Positions 24,785 to 32,212 of a stretch of 64,000 bases of DNA are shown piece by piece. The position numbers and the translations under genes are program-made. The DNA is taken from NCBI RefSeq assembly GCF_002483205.1, contig NZ_DLHM01000007.1, positions 620,001-684,000 on the forward strand. The letters are read 5' to 3'. The notes beneath the pieces are model-generated. The model had not been told where the DNA came from, did no database searches, and saw only the letters and a program-made list of their open reading frames with translations. The stretch comes from Flavihumibacter sp. UBA7668 (lineage in GTDB: Bacteria; Bacteroidota; Bacteroidia; Chitinophagales; Chitinophagaceae). The stretch's first letter is position 1. Each line of letters starts with the position of its first letter.

Positions 24785-27019
24785 ATGCTAACAACCACTT
24801 TAAAGCAGGAACCAACGCTTGCTTTTCAACCTGCCAGCCAACCCACCCTTGAACAAGCCATCAGGAAAAGCTGGTCAAAAATTGCGCCCTTCTGGCCGTT
24901 AAAAAACCTCCTGGCAGTCAACCCGTTGGCCGGCTTTGAAGACCTGCACTTTGAGGAGGGCCTTCAACAGGGAGCCGCCTATTTTCAGCAACCGGAATTG
25001 CCGGTGGGTATGCAGCTGGTTAATCGCGCCTCCATTAAATGGTTACAGGCCTATTTTGATGAGGGACAAGCTACCATTCGAATGCCGCACCGAACACAGG
25101 GCTTTTTAAAAAGCACCCTTTCCCTGTTTCGGTTTGATCAGCAACTTCATCAAAACAATCCACAGCCTATTGAATGGCTGCGACAACTGCCACAAAAACC
25201 AATAGCGCTTATTGATGAAGCACTGTCTTTCCTTACTATAAACCGGGAGGAGCAGGAAGAATTTCTTACCCTGCTTCTTACCACACTGCCAGGATGGGCT
25301 GCTCATATTCAATACCGAACAAATTGGGCAGATAAACAGGACGCCCATCATCCACATCCGGTTAGTCAGATAGAGTACCTCGCGTTCCGGCTGGTACTTA
25401 CCTGCCTGCTCTGGCCAGAGGCTAAGGACATACTCCGGTGGCACGCCAATGCCTTGCAAAAAACGGATACCACTGATTTCTACGGATCCATCCTTCAAAA
25501 CGAAACTGCCTACCAACAATCGCTTTTAAAACAGCTTGGGATAAACCGCTTGCCCCAGCAGAAAATACCTCCCCGTGCACAATTGGTTTTTTGTATCGAT
25601 GTACGATCAGAACCTTTCAGAAGAGCGCTGGAAGCCCAGGGCGATTACGAAACCTATGGTTTTGCCGGATTCTTTGGGGTGCCCGTTTCTGTTGAAAATT
25701 CGGTTACTGCGGAATCCTATGCCTCCTGTCCGGTTCTGCTGAAACCTGTCTGTTCCGTAGAAGAAAAGCCGGTTGGTTCAACGTCTGCCTATCGGAAAGG
25801 CCAGGAAAACATACGGGGAATCAAAAAGCTCTATCAGTCTGTGAAATATACTTTCACAACTCCCTTCAGTCTGGTGGAAGCACTGGGACTTGCAAGCGGG
25901 TTATGGATGGGTCTACGCACTTTCTCCCCCAAAGGAGCCGCCTCTCTTCAGTCTTCTGTGCAGCAACTACTTGCGCCACAGGTGGCTGTTCGGCCGGTTA
26001 TTGACAGTATACCTCTGGAGCAGCAGGTTCAATTTGCAGGAGGGGCATTAAAGCTGATGGGACTGACGGAAAATTTTGCCCCGCTTGTTGTTTTTTGTGG
26101 CCATGGTAGTGAAACCGTTAATAATGCCTATGCATCGGCATTGGATTGCGGTGCCTGCGGAGGCCGGCACGGTGCACCCAATGCACAGATTCTGGCAGAC
26201 ATACTAAATAATCCATCTGTTCGGGAGGAATTACAAAAACAGGCGATAGCTATTCCTGCCGATACACATTTCATAGCAGCAGAACATATTACTACCACAG
26301 ATGAAGTACGGCTCTACCATGAACAGCTACCTGATACCTTAGCTGAACAGCTACTGGAGCTGCAAAACGATCTTGAAAAAGCCGGCAAGCTGAACAGCCG
26401 CTGGAGAATTGCTGAAATGGATCCTACAACAACGGGAGAGCAGGCATCCAATCAGACAGCGTTGCGTGCTAAAGACTGGGCCCAGGTTCGGCCGGAATGG
26501 GGATTGGCAAGAAATGCTGCCTTCATAGCCGGACCCCGGTGGCTGACCAAAGCTATCAACCTGGATGGCCGGTCCTTTCTGCACTCCTATGAATGGGAAA
26601 AAGATACCGATGGTTCCTCCCTCACCACCATTCTAACAGCACCGATGGTAGTGGCGCAATGGATTAACGCACAGTACCTGTTTTCTACCATGGATAATGT
26701 AGCATTTGGCGGAGGAAGCAAGATTACCAAAAACATCACTGGTAAAATCGGCATAATGCAGGGAAACGCCAGCGATCTGATGCATGGCCTTCCCCTGCAA
26801 TCGGTTTACAAGTCGGATACCGAGCCCTATCACCAGCCAATGAGACTGACAACGATTGTGTATGCACCTACATCCCGCATTGACCGAATCATCCGGGAAC
26901 AACCCATTTTACAGAAGCTTTTTGGAAATGCCTGGGTGCATCTGATCTGTTATGATCCACAGAATGAAGCCTATTATCACCTGAACGAAGATCTTACCTG
27001 GACATCTATAGTTCTATAA
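24785..27019 (+). CDS. dabA: DabA, carbonic-anhydrase-like subunit of inorganic carbon transporter
   Basis: This 744-residue protein belongs to the DUF2309/UPF0753 (DabA) family. The zinc site known from studied DabA proteins is visible: C270 and D272 in FCIDVRSEPFRR, H440 in VFCGHGSETV and C455 in SALDCGACGGRHG. It is related to beta carbonic anhydrases, binds the membrane protein DabB and hydrates CO2 at the cytoplasmic face. It has no signal or membrane segment. Length and motifs are those of a complete member. It is the second gene of the dabB-dabA operon. Confidence 0.93.
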   Translation: MLTTTLKQEPTLAFQPASQPTLEQAIRKSWSKIAPFWPLKNLLAVNPLAGFEDLHFEEGLQQGAAYFQQPELPVGMQLVNRASIKWLQAYFDEGQATIRMPHRTQGFLKSTLSLFRFDQQLHQNNPQPIEWLRQLPQKPIALIDEALSFLTINREEQEEFLTLLLTTLPGWAAHIQYRTNWADKQDAHHPHPVSQIEYLAFRLVLTCLLWPEAKDILRWHANALQKTDTTDFYGSILQNETAYQQSLLKQLGINRLPQQKIPPRAQLVFCIDVRSEPFRRALEAQGDYETYGFAGFFGVPVSVENSVTAESYASCPVLLKPVCSVEEKPVGSTSAYRKGQENIRGIKKLYQSVKYTFTTPFSLVEALGLASGLWMGLRTFSPKGAASLQSSVQQLLAPQVAVRPVIDSIPLEQQVQFAGGALKLMGLTENFAPLVVFCGHGSETVNNAYASALDCGACGGRHGAPNAQILADILNNPSVREELQKQAIAIPADTHFIAAEHITTTDEVRLYHEQLPDTLAEQLLELQNDLEKAGKLNSRWRIAEMDPTTTGEQASNQTALRAKDWAQVRPEWGLARNAAFIAGPRWLTKAINLDGRSFLHSYEWEKDTDGSSLTTILTAPMVVAQWINAQYLFSTMDNVAFGGGSKITKNITGKIGIMQGNASDLMHGLPLQSVYKSDTEPYHQPMRLTTIVYAPTSRIDRIIREQPILQKLFGNAWVHLICYDPQNEAYYHLNEDLTWTSIVL

Positions 27020-27047
27020 TTTTTTAATCAACTTAAAATCTACAAAA

Positions 27048-27347
27048 ATGAACCTGCAGCAAAACAACTTTACCCTTCTTAGTGGCACTTTTTCTGAAGC
27101 AGATGCAAAAGAAATTTTAACCACCCTGTTTGCAGATAAAATTCAGTTCCACCGGCTTAAAAGTTTCAGCCATGAGGAGCGATTCGGCAAACCGGATCCA
27201 CATGCAGCAGAACGTATTCCGGTCTTAAAAAAGACCCTTAAAGAACTTGTTGAATGCCTGAATGCATTCGATTCCGAAACCAGCTTTGAAATCCATGCGG
27301 ATATTACCATTAAGCCGGTTGTGTTTGCTGCAGGTAAGGAAAATTGA
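27048..27347 (+). CDS. Small gene downstream of dabA
   Basis: This 99-residue soluble protein follows dabA by 28 bases and is probably co-transcribed. It has a helical core (EADAKEILTTLFADKIQFHRLKSF, AAERIPVLKKTLKELVECLNAF) and a final strand segment (SFEIHADITIKPV). No family is recognised. Small genes at this site might modulate the transporter, but no study known to me shows that. It could also be unrelated. Confidence 0.65.
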   Translation: MNLQQNNFTLLSGTFSEADAKEILTTLFADKIQFHRLKSFSHEERFGKPDPHAAERIPVLKKTLKELVECLNAFDSETSFEIHADITIKPVVFAAGKEN

Positions 27348-27356
27348 GTGCAAGGT

Positions 27357-28487
27357 TTAAATTTCTGAATACTTAACCGTAGCAACCGGACTGGTTTTTG
27401 TTACCAGTTTCAGATAGGGTTGTTGAGCAAGCATATCTTCGGAGTCCTTGTATGCAAAATCAAACTCCTGAATATATCCGGATGGAAATTCACCACTACG
27501 GTTCAGTAATTCCGAAAATTGCTCTCGGTAGGCTTTACGTTGCTTTTCCTTCAGTGTTGTTCTCCAGTATTTCATCGCATTAAAGCGGGATAGTTTTCTA
27601 CCCGCTCCATGTGAACAGGAATACAACGCATCTGCCAGCGCAGGCGAATCTTCGGCTTTTACCAGGAGGCTTCCCCTCGACATCGAGAGTGGAATAACCA
27701 CCGTTTTACCGGCTTGTATTTCGGTACTTCCTTTCCGATGGAGAATCTTATCCCTTTCAAATCGGATATGATTATGTATGGAATCTTCCAATTGATAAGA
27801 AGTGCCATGAAGCTCTCCGTATTCTGGTAGCTGACGGAAATCCGCCTGAAGGTAGGTAGCACTGATGCCTTCTTTCCTGCAACGAACATATCCGGCCTGC
27901 TGAAGAAATATCAGTGTCTTAATGCAAAATGCTTTCCGTCTCTGATACCCATATTCCAAAACTGATTGGTAGTATTCCCTGAATTCTTCGGAGAGATAGG
28001 AAACAGGAATATAATCCAGCTCCCTGCCCTGTTCATAGGAAAAGGTTCTGGTCAGTTCCACACAATCCTGATACAACGCAATACCTCTATTACGTGTACC
28101 TGTATGGCAAAGAATGTATACATGGGTTTTATCCTCTTCGATGGAGAGAAAATGATTGCCACCTCCAAGGCCCTCATCTGTCATGCGCTGATGAGCAAAA
28201 TCAAAGGCACGGTAATGGTTCTCCTTGCTGAATGGTTTCAACCAGTCTTCTTTGCTGATCCTTAGATACATAACCCCGCAACCGATATCCTTTCCGGTAA
28301 TCAGCGGGTAGCAATAACCGGTAGTTTCAAAGGCGACACCAACAGGCAGCGCTTTTTCCTGACAGTAGTGAATATCCGGATAAGCATTGATTCTTTCAAG
28401 ATTGGGGCGTTCGGCATACTGACGCAACTGCTCCAACGCATTTTTTTCTACGCTGTTGGTATCGCAATAAAATCCAATAGATTTCAT
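27357..28487 (-). CDS. rtcB: RtcB-family RNA ligase
   Basis: This 376-residue protein is an RtcB RNA ligase, which joins 2',3'-cyclic phosphate or 3'-phosphate ends to 5'-OH ends using GTP and Mn2+. The metal and nucleotide sites are all visible: D67 and C70 in GKDIGCGV, N111-H112 in GLGGGNHF, H128 in CHTGTRNRG, H238 in SIHNHIRFE, the HRKGS motif at 250-254 and H293 in SCSHGAGRK, equivalent to the guanylylated His of E. coli RtcB. It is slightly shorter than E. coli RtcB (408). It has its own promoter and a long structured leader. Near it on the same strand lie slipin, YkuK-like and tRNA-type genes, which suggests RNA repair as the shared task. Confidence 0.93.
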   Translation of the reverse strand: MKSIGFYCDTNSVEKNALEQLRQYAERPNLERINAYPDIHYCQEKALPVGVAFETTGYCYPLITGKDIGCGVMYLRISKEDWLKPFSKENHYRAFDFAHQRMTDEGLGGGNHFLSIEEDKTHVYILCHTGTRNRGIALYQDCVELTRTFSYEQGRELDYIPVSYLSEEFREYYQSVLEYGYQRRKAFCIKTLIFLQQAGYVRCRKEGISATYLQADFRQLPEYGELHGTSYQLEDSIHNHIRFERDKILHRKGSTEIQAGKTVVIPLSMSRGSLLVKAEDSPALADALYSCSHGAGRKLSRFNAMKYWRTTLKEKQRKAYREQFSELLNRSGEFPSGYIQEFDFAYKDSEDMLAQQPYLKLVTKTSPVATVKYSEI

Positions 28488-28588
28488 TGTCCTTAATTTT
28501 ATAATAAAAAAAGATTAATTCTTGGGGCCTTGGTAGGAACATCTGCCCCTTGCATAGATGTCAGCAGCCGAACGTATTTTCGGTGTTG
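28488..28588 (-). promoter_or_regulatory. Structured leader of rtcB with rival hairpins
   Basis: The leader of about 100 bases can form ACATCT/AGATGT or, using bases in that loop, GGGGC/GCCCC. The two exclude one another. A T-rich run follows before the ATG. This is the layout of an attenuator or RNA switch, but no known riboswitch class is recognised. Confidence 0.4.
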
Positions 28589-28618
28589 CAAAATTATTTA
28601 TTCTTTTTAAATTTCCAA
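28589..28618 (-). promoter_or_regulatory. rtcB promoter
   Basis: On the minus strand TTG (28618-28616), exactly 19 bases, and TAATTTTG (28596-28589) form a full Bacteroidota promoter. It is placed about 100 bases before the rtcB ATG, so rtcB can be expressed apart from the slipin unit. Confidence 0.72.
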
Positions 28619-28636
28619 CTACTTAATCAGGATTAA

Positions 28637-29518
28637 ATGAGTTTCGACCTGTTTTTTTATAAAAAAAAGAAATCCCTCTTAACAAAGGAAGATATCACAG
28701 TTTATCTTGATGAGCAGATTTCTCGTGAGCATGAAAAGGCAAGTGAATGGTTCTATGAAAATCCTGATACAGGAGTATATTTTTACTTCGAATTGTCCAA
28801 GCCTGATTTGTTCAATGAAAATCCAGAAGAATCATTACCTGATTTTGAAGATCTGCATTTCTCCTTCAACCTGAATTTTATGCGACCCGATTTTTTTGGA
28901 ATGGAAGCATTCAAATTTGTTCAGGAATTAATTACTGTGTTTGATTTATATATTCTTAATCCTCAGGGAAATGCCGAAGTCCCGATAAAAGAATCAGAAA
29001 CCAGTTTATTTCAAAGTTGGCTCAATGGCAATAAATGGGCAAGTATTGATTATTTTAAAGAAATAAAAGCTTCCTACATTCATCCTGGAAAATCTTCTAA
29101 GGTTTGGCAATACAACTATAACAAAAATAAGTTGCAGAAAGAATTAGGGGATGTATACTTTGTTCCAACAATATTCTTCTTACGAAAAAAAGAAAACAAT
29201 GAAGTCATTACATTATCAACCTGGTTTCAGCATATTCCTACTGTAATTCCACCTGCAGATTTTTTTCTACTTGGTAAAGAATACAAACATTGGTTTAAAA
29301 CTGTAAAAGAATCCATTCTGGTTGATTATGATACCCTGATTAAAACATTTGATGGTGATTTTGAAGACTATACTCCAGATGGAAGCAAAATTATTCATCC
29401 GGAAATAGCTGAAAAAATCGGAAATAAATTCAATAGACTTCGCTCCTCACTGCATCTGGAATCTTTTGCAGAAAGTATTCCGATGGAAAATCTTTTTAAT
29501 TATCGGCCTGAGATATAA
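28637..29518 (+). CDS. Hypothetical protein inserted between slipin and rtcB
   Basis: This 293-residue protein is in the opposite direction to its neighbours. It begins MSFDLFFYKKK, an opening seen in several uncharacterised cytoplasmic proteins of immunity-like families. It is rich in Phe, Asp and Glu (SLPDFEDLHFSFNLNFMRPDFF). No motif or membrane segment was found. Its more A/T-rich sequence and opposite strand suggest a later insertion into the rtcB-slipin locus rather than a functional part of it. Confidence 0.6.
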   Translation: MSFDLFFYKKKKSLLTKEDITVYLDEQISREHEKASEWFYENPDTGVYFYFELSKPDLFNENPEESLPDFEDLHFSFNLNFMRPDFFGMEAFKFVQELITVFDLYILNPQGNAEVPIKESETSLFQSWLNGNKWASIDYFKEIKASYIHPGKSSKVWQYNYNKNKLQKELGDVYFVPTIFFLRKKENNEVITLSTWFQHIPTVIPPADFFLLGKEYKHWFKTVKESILVDYDTLIKTFDGDFEDYTPDGSKIIHPEIAEKIGNKFNRLRSSLHLESFAESIPMENLFNYRPEI

Positions 29519-29576
29519 ATAGCGGAGACTAGTTAGCCTAATCTCCGCCTGTAAAACTGATTCCTGCTTCAGCTCT

Positions 29577-30674
29577 CTATTTAGGCGTGAAGATCTCCTT
29601 CAACTGCTCTACCAGTTTTCCGTTGCCGCTTACACTGATACTGCTGATTTTGTCTGCGATCTTTTCCACGTATTCCATCTCCTTCAATTTCCATAACATC
29701 GCGTTTTCTTCCATCAGTTTGGCAGTGTTCAGCAAACTCCGGGTGCTGGCAGTTTCTTCCCGACGCATGATGGTATTGGCCTGTGCCCTTTTTTCGGCAA
29801 CCAGTACCTGGTTCATGATCTCCTTCACATCACCGGGTAAGATGATGTCCCGAATTCCGAAACCACTTACTTCCACACCCAGTGCCGCTGCACTGCTTTG
29901 TACCCGTTCCAGTATGAAAGGCGCCAGGGATTCTTTTTTCTCCAGCAATTCATCCAGGCTGAATCCAGCTACATATTCCCGCAGGGCTAACTGAATGGTG
30001 ATATATAACTGACGTTCATATTCCTTGTTTTGTAACAGGGCTTTTTCGATATCCACCACTTTGTATTGTGCCCATGCGTTCATTCGCAGTGCTGCTTTAT
30101 CGCGAGTCAGAATTTCCTGTCCGTTGATCTCCATTTGTTGTTGCCGCAGATCTGCTTTGCCGACGAAAATGTTGATGCTGTTTTTCCACCAGGAATAGAC
30201 ACCGCTTTCCAACATACCGATATAGTTTCCATCCATGAAAAGCACGGCTTTTTCATAGCTCTCCACAGTTACGGTACGTACAAAAGGTGCAACCAGTTTG
30301 TTGGACAATACTGCCCGATTCAGGTCTTCCGTAATTTCAGCTTTGCTGATATCTGCTTTGATAAATGCATAGTTAACGACTCCTTTCCAGAACGCATATC
30401 GTCCGGTTGTTAATACTGCATTCAGTAAACCATTAACATACTGCAACACCACCTCAGTATCCTTTACTTCCACTACTTCCAGTAAGGAAGCCAGTTCATT
30501 ATGCTGCAACAGAATGTTTAATTCCATAGGAGCAAAAAACTCAAGGGTAGTATTATAGATCCGCACTTCTTCGCCCTTCCAGAACCAGTAGTTTCCTTCT
30601 TTAAACACTTCTTTTAAAGCGCCGTTTTTGAATACCAGCCCCAATTCGTAGGCTTTTACTTTTACATTTTTCAT
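29577..30674 (-). CDS. Slipin (SPFH/band 7 family)
   Basis: This 365-residue protein has an SPFH/band 7 domain. The recognisable core is in the second half: EILTRDKAALRMNAWAQYKVVD, LALREYVAGFSLDELLEKKE and VEVSGFGIRDIILPGDVKEIMNQVLVAEKRAQA, followed by a charged helix. The first 170 residues form an extra beta-rich repeat region (YWFWKGEEVRIY, YAFWKGVVNYAF, YSWWKNSINIFVG), a recurring K/W-rich unit that appears three times. The ATG at 30674 is chosen; an upstream in-frame start at 30722 is unlikely. Slipins often neighbour rtcB and tRNA-type RNA genes, where they may build a scaffold for RNA repair. There is no clear membrane anchor. Confidence 0.88.
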   Translation of the reverse strand: MKNVKVKAYELGLVFKNGALKEVFKEGNYWFWKGEEVRIYNTTLEFFAPMELNILLQHNELASLLEVVEVKDTEVVLQYVNGLLNAVLTTGRYAFWKGVVNYAFIKADISKAEITEDLNRAVLSNKLVAPFVRTVTVESYEKAVLFMDGNYIGMLESGVYSWWKNSINIFVGKADLRQQQMEINGQEILTRDKAALRMNAWAQYKVVDIEKALLQNKEYERQLYITIQLALREYVAGFSLDELLEKKESLAPFILERVQSSAAALGVEVSGFGIRDIILPGDVKEIMNQVLVAEKRAQANTIMRREETASTRSLLNTAKLMEENAMLWKLKEMEYVEKIADKISSISVSGNGKLVEQLKEIFTPK

Positions 30675-30936
30675 CTGTTTCCTTTTTTGTTTTGGTTTAA
30701 AACCAGGATGCGGGAAATCCATCGATTACGGACGATTGCTTTTCCTGTTATTGAGCTGTCAGTTCCATCCTTTTGTTCATCCTGCAGGTCGGATGAAAGC
30801 AAAGGCAGGAAGTGATCGCCTTAAAACAGGTCTGTTCAATCGTGCTGGTTCCTGACAGATAGTTGGACTTTCCAACCAGCTTCCGGCATCCTGCTTATTT
30901 TCTGGTCACCATTTTTTGAGAAGCGGTGTACTCCTT
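30675..30936 (-). promoter_or_regulatory. Long structured leader before slipin
   Basis: This leader follows the tRNA-His-like segment. Two hairpins exclude each other: GTTGGA/TCCAAC with a 3-base loop (30862-30876) and GCTGGTT/AACCAGC (30844-30850 with 30874-30880). A 48-codon open frame on the same strand (30894-30748) is Cys-rich but has no early ATG, so it is not called as a gene. It is not known whether the leader is a switch or a remnant of further RNA genes. Confidence 0.45.
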
Positions 30937-31010
30937 CATCCAACATCCACAGTGTTGTGTTCTACCACTGAACTATCACGATTTGATTCGTGAGCAGGAT
31001 TCGAACCTGC
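30937..31010 (-). tRNA. Circularly permuted tRNA-His (GTG)-like gene
   Basis: Reading the minus strand, the T arm GCAGG-TTCGAAT-CCTGC (31010-30994) and 3' acceptor strand TCACGA (30993-30988) come first. Six bases (ATCAAA) follow, then the 5' acceptor strand TCGTGA (30981-30976), TA, D arm GTTC/GAAC and anticodon arm CAACA-CTGTGGA-TGTTG with GTG at 30950-30948. The acceptor strands pair perfectly over 6 bp only in this permuted order. No T arm follows the anticodon arm, and no D arm precedes the T arm in normal order. The G-1 identity base of tRNA-His is absent. It may be a functional permuted tRNA, a decoy or a repair substrate. Confidence 0.65.
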
Positions 31011-31013
31011 GCG

Positions 31014-31087
31014 TGTAAGGCTAATGCTCTAACCAAACTGAGCTATCTGTTTTACCAGAGGAGGAATCGAACCTCCGACCCTTAGCT
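31014..31087 (-). tRNA. Circularly permuted tRNA-Val (TAC)-like gene
   Basis: The 3' half comes first: anticodon-stem strand GCTAA (31086-31082), variable GGGTC, T arm GGAGG-TTCGATT-CCTCC (31076-31060) and acceptor strand TCTGGTA. Then comes the 5' half: acceptor CAGA (31049-31046), TA, D arm GCTC/GAGC and anticodon-stem strand TTAGC (31024-31020). TTAGC and GCTAA pair perfectly. Joining after CTTACA (31019-31014) and before A31087 gives loop CTTACAA with anticodon TAC, split at 37/38, the classical tRNA intron site. The acceptor pairs at 5 of 7 positions and is closed by GTAAAA. The same T arm cannot be used by the His-like unit. Confidence 0.6.
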
Positions 31088-31091
31088 GATG

Positions 31092-31184
31092 GCAAGTAGT
31101 ACGCAATTACAACAACAGCATACAGCTGGTTACTACTGCTGCACTGTGGGGCTATTAAAACCCTCACCTGGTTTGTATGGTAAA
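31092..31184 (-). ncRNA. Structured RNA segment upstream of the permuted tRNAs
   Basis: Between the YkuK-like stop codon and the permuted tRNA-Val is a folded stretch. GCAGTAGTA (31139-31131) pairs with TACTACTTGC (31101-31092) with one bulge, around an inner CAGC/GCTG hairpin. TTTTACCA (31185-31178) can pair over 8 bp with TGGTAAAA at the 3' end of the Val-like T arm. This could be the leader helix of a precursor, or a rival acceptor-like stem. Function is unknown. Confidence 0.45.
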
Positions 31185-31225
31185 AGCCACTACCTGTCTC
31201 CCCGTTAAGGAAGCTTTTTAGTATT

Positions 31226-31729
31226 TTATTGAACTACTTTATTGGCACAACTGCTGCTGGCGAATGCATGGGGTTTTGCGCGAAAAGCAAATCCCATCCC
31301 CATGATATAACCCATGGCTTCTTTCAATGCATCATTGCTTTTGAAACCCGGATTGGTATTGATATCCGCATGCAATTCCATATCAACGCCATACAGGGTA
31401 CATATCCTGCACAACCGATAGGCCGCATCAATACTTTTGGAAACCTCCATCAGCATCCGTTGTTTGATACTCATTTTCCAATGGGTGATTTCAGGCAGTA
31501 TATACATAAAGCCGCCTTTCCCTTTCCGAATGACTACAATCACTGTTGCAAACTGCGTTAGCCGGCCTTTCACCTGACTATCCGTACCAATGCAGATCTT
31601 TAATTCATGTCCGGCTGCTTTCTCGCGAACAATCATTTCCCTGATTTCGTCTTCAATTGGTTGCCTGATCCGCTGACCATCCAATTTTCTCCATTGCTGT
31701 TCCATTTTAGTTTTGTTTAAAATTTTCAT
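31226..31729 (-). CDS. YkuK-like RNase H-fold protein (DUF458)
   Basis: This 167-residue protein resembles the YkuK/DUF458 (COG1978) family, predicted to have an RNase H fold. The first catalytic-type strand is visible as LKICIGTDSQVKGRLTQFATVIVVIRKGKGG, with the Asp of GTDSQ. Next come the helix EVSKSIDAAYRLC and the strand VDMELHADINTNPGFKSNDAL with its conserved acidic residues. It starts six bases after tRNA-Ser, so it sits in one transcript with tRNAs. ATG 31729 is used; ATG 31705 is also possible. Given the neighbours (RtcB, slipin, tRNAs) an RNA-processing role is a fair inference. No catalytic assay is known to me for this family. Confidence 0.8.
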   Translation of the reverse strand: MKILNKTKMEQQWRKLDGQRIRQPIEDEIREMIVREKAAGHELKICIGTDSQVKGRLTQFATVIVVIRKGKGGFMYILPEITHWKMSIKQRMLMEVSKSIDAAYRLCRICTLYGVDMELHADINTNPGFKSNDALKEAMGYIMGMGFAFRAKPHAFASSSCANKVVQ

Positions 31730-31734
31730 TCTTG

Positions 31735-31819
31735 CGGAGAGTGTAAGAATCGAACTTACTTAGCTGTTACACCAACCTGGACTTAGCAAGTCCGTGCCTT
31801 GCCGATCGGCCAACTCTCC
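31735..31819 (-). tRNA. tRNA-Ser (GCT)
   Basis: An 85-base cloverleaf in normal order on the minus strand. The acceptor stem GGAGAGT/ACTCTCC is perfect, the discriminator is G as in serine tRNAs, the short D stem is GCC/GGC, the anticodon loop TTGCTAA carries GCT, the long variable arm has a TTGG/CTAA stem, and the T arm is GTAAG-TTCGATT-CTTAC. The anticodon stem has four pairs plus a C-A mismatch. No CCA is encoded. It lies 6 bases upstream of the YkuK-like ATG. Confidence 0.88.
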
Positions 31820-31842
31820 ATTTACTATCCATTTTCACCTTG

Positions 31843-31915
31843 TTGTTGAGGCTGGATTCGAACCAACATTACCAATGCCAAAAACTGGTGTGTTTATCCC
31901 TTACACTACTCAACA
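31843..31915 (-). tRNA. tRNA-Gln (TTG)
   Basis: A 73-base cloverleaf in normal order on the minus strand. The acceptor TGTTGAG/CTCAACA is perfect with a U1-A72 pair typical of tRNA-Gln, the D stem is GTGT/ACAC, the anticodon stem CCAGT/ATTGG (one G-T pair) has loop TTTTGGC with anticodon TTG, and the T arm is GTTGG-TTCGAAT-CCAGC. Position 37 is G, whereas A is usual after this anticodon. No CCA is encoded. Spacing to tRNA-Ser is 23 bases. Confidence 0.85.
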
Positions 31916-31926
31916 TTGCACAAAAA

Positions 31927-31955
31927 AACCCGGTCACTTCTGGTGCGACCGGGTT
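31927..31955 (-). terminator. Strong terminator 12 bases upstream of tRNA-Gln
   Basis: AACCCGGTC/GACCGGGTT (9 bp, 11-base loop) is followed on the minus strand by TTTTTTTG. It ends the upstream small unit. Because the tRNA-Gln 5' end is only about 11 bases beyond, tRNA transcription must either begin in the T run or read through the hairpin. Confidence 0.75.
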
Positions 31956-31975
31956 GATTTATAATACATAGATTC

Positions 31976-32176
31976 TTATGTATCCATACAAATTTCTTCC
32001 GGTCGTATTCGACTGTATACTTCATCCAAACTGATCATTACAAAACGTAAACTTTGCTGCACAAGCTCATTGCTGCACGGAAAGTTTAGCCCCTTCTGCC
32101 AGTTAATAAATCGATTATGTATTGTTATCCGTTTCAATTGTTTTTCTTTAATAATGCACAATAAAAAGCCCCGCAA
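31976..32176 (-). CDS. Possible small protein, 66 aa or shorter
   Basis: This frame has a TTG start at 32176 that lies inside an upstream terminator, so a shorter start inside is more likely (for example the TTG near 32134). The peptide has a mixed composition (RFINWQKGLNFPCSNELVQQ) and ends 20 bases before the terminator at 31927-31955, which suits a real small unit. No family is recognised. Confidence 0.35.
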   Translation of the reverse strand: MRGFLLCIIKEKQLKRITIHNRFINWQKGLNFPCSNELVQQSLRFVMISLDEVYSRIRPEEICMDT

Positions 32177-32188
32177 CTCAGGCGGGGC
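32168..32188 (-). terminator. Terminator of the small upstream unit
   Basis: GCCCCGC (32168-32174) and GCGGGGC (32182-32188) form a perfect 7-bp stem, followed on the minus strand by TTTTTAT. It closes the short transcription unit at 32213-32326. Confidence 0.7.
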
Positions 32189-32212
32189 GTATATTTCAGA
32201 GAATTTAATGCT

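Noticed and set aside
30937..31060. Ordinary tandem tRNA-Val and tRNA-His genes
   Set aside because: In normal order the Val-like 5' acceptor does not pair with the next 3' strand, the anticodon stem lacks its second strand, and the His-like unit has no T arm after its anticodon. The permuted reading pairs all of these.
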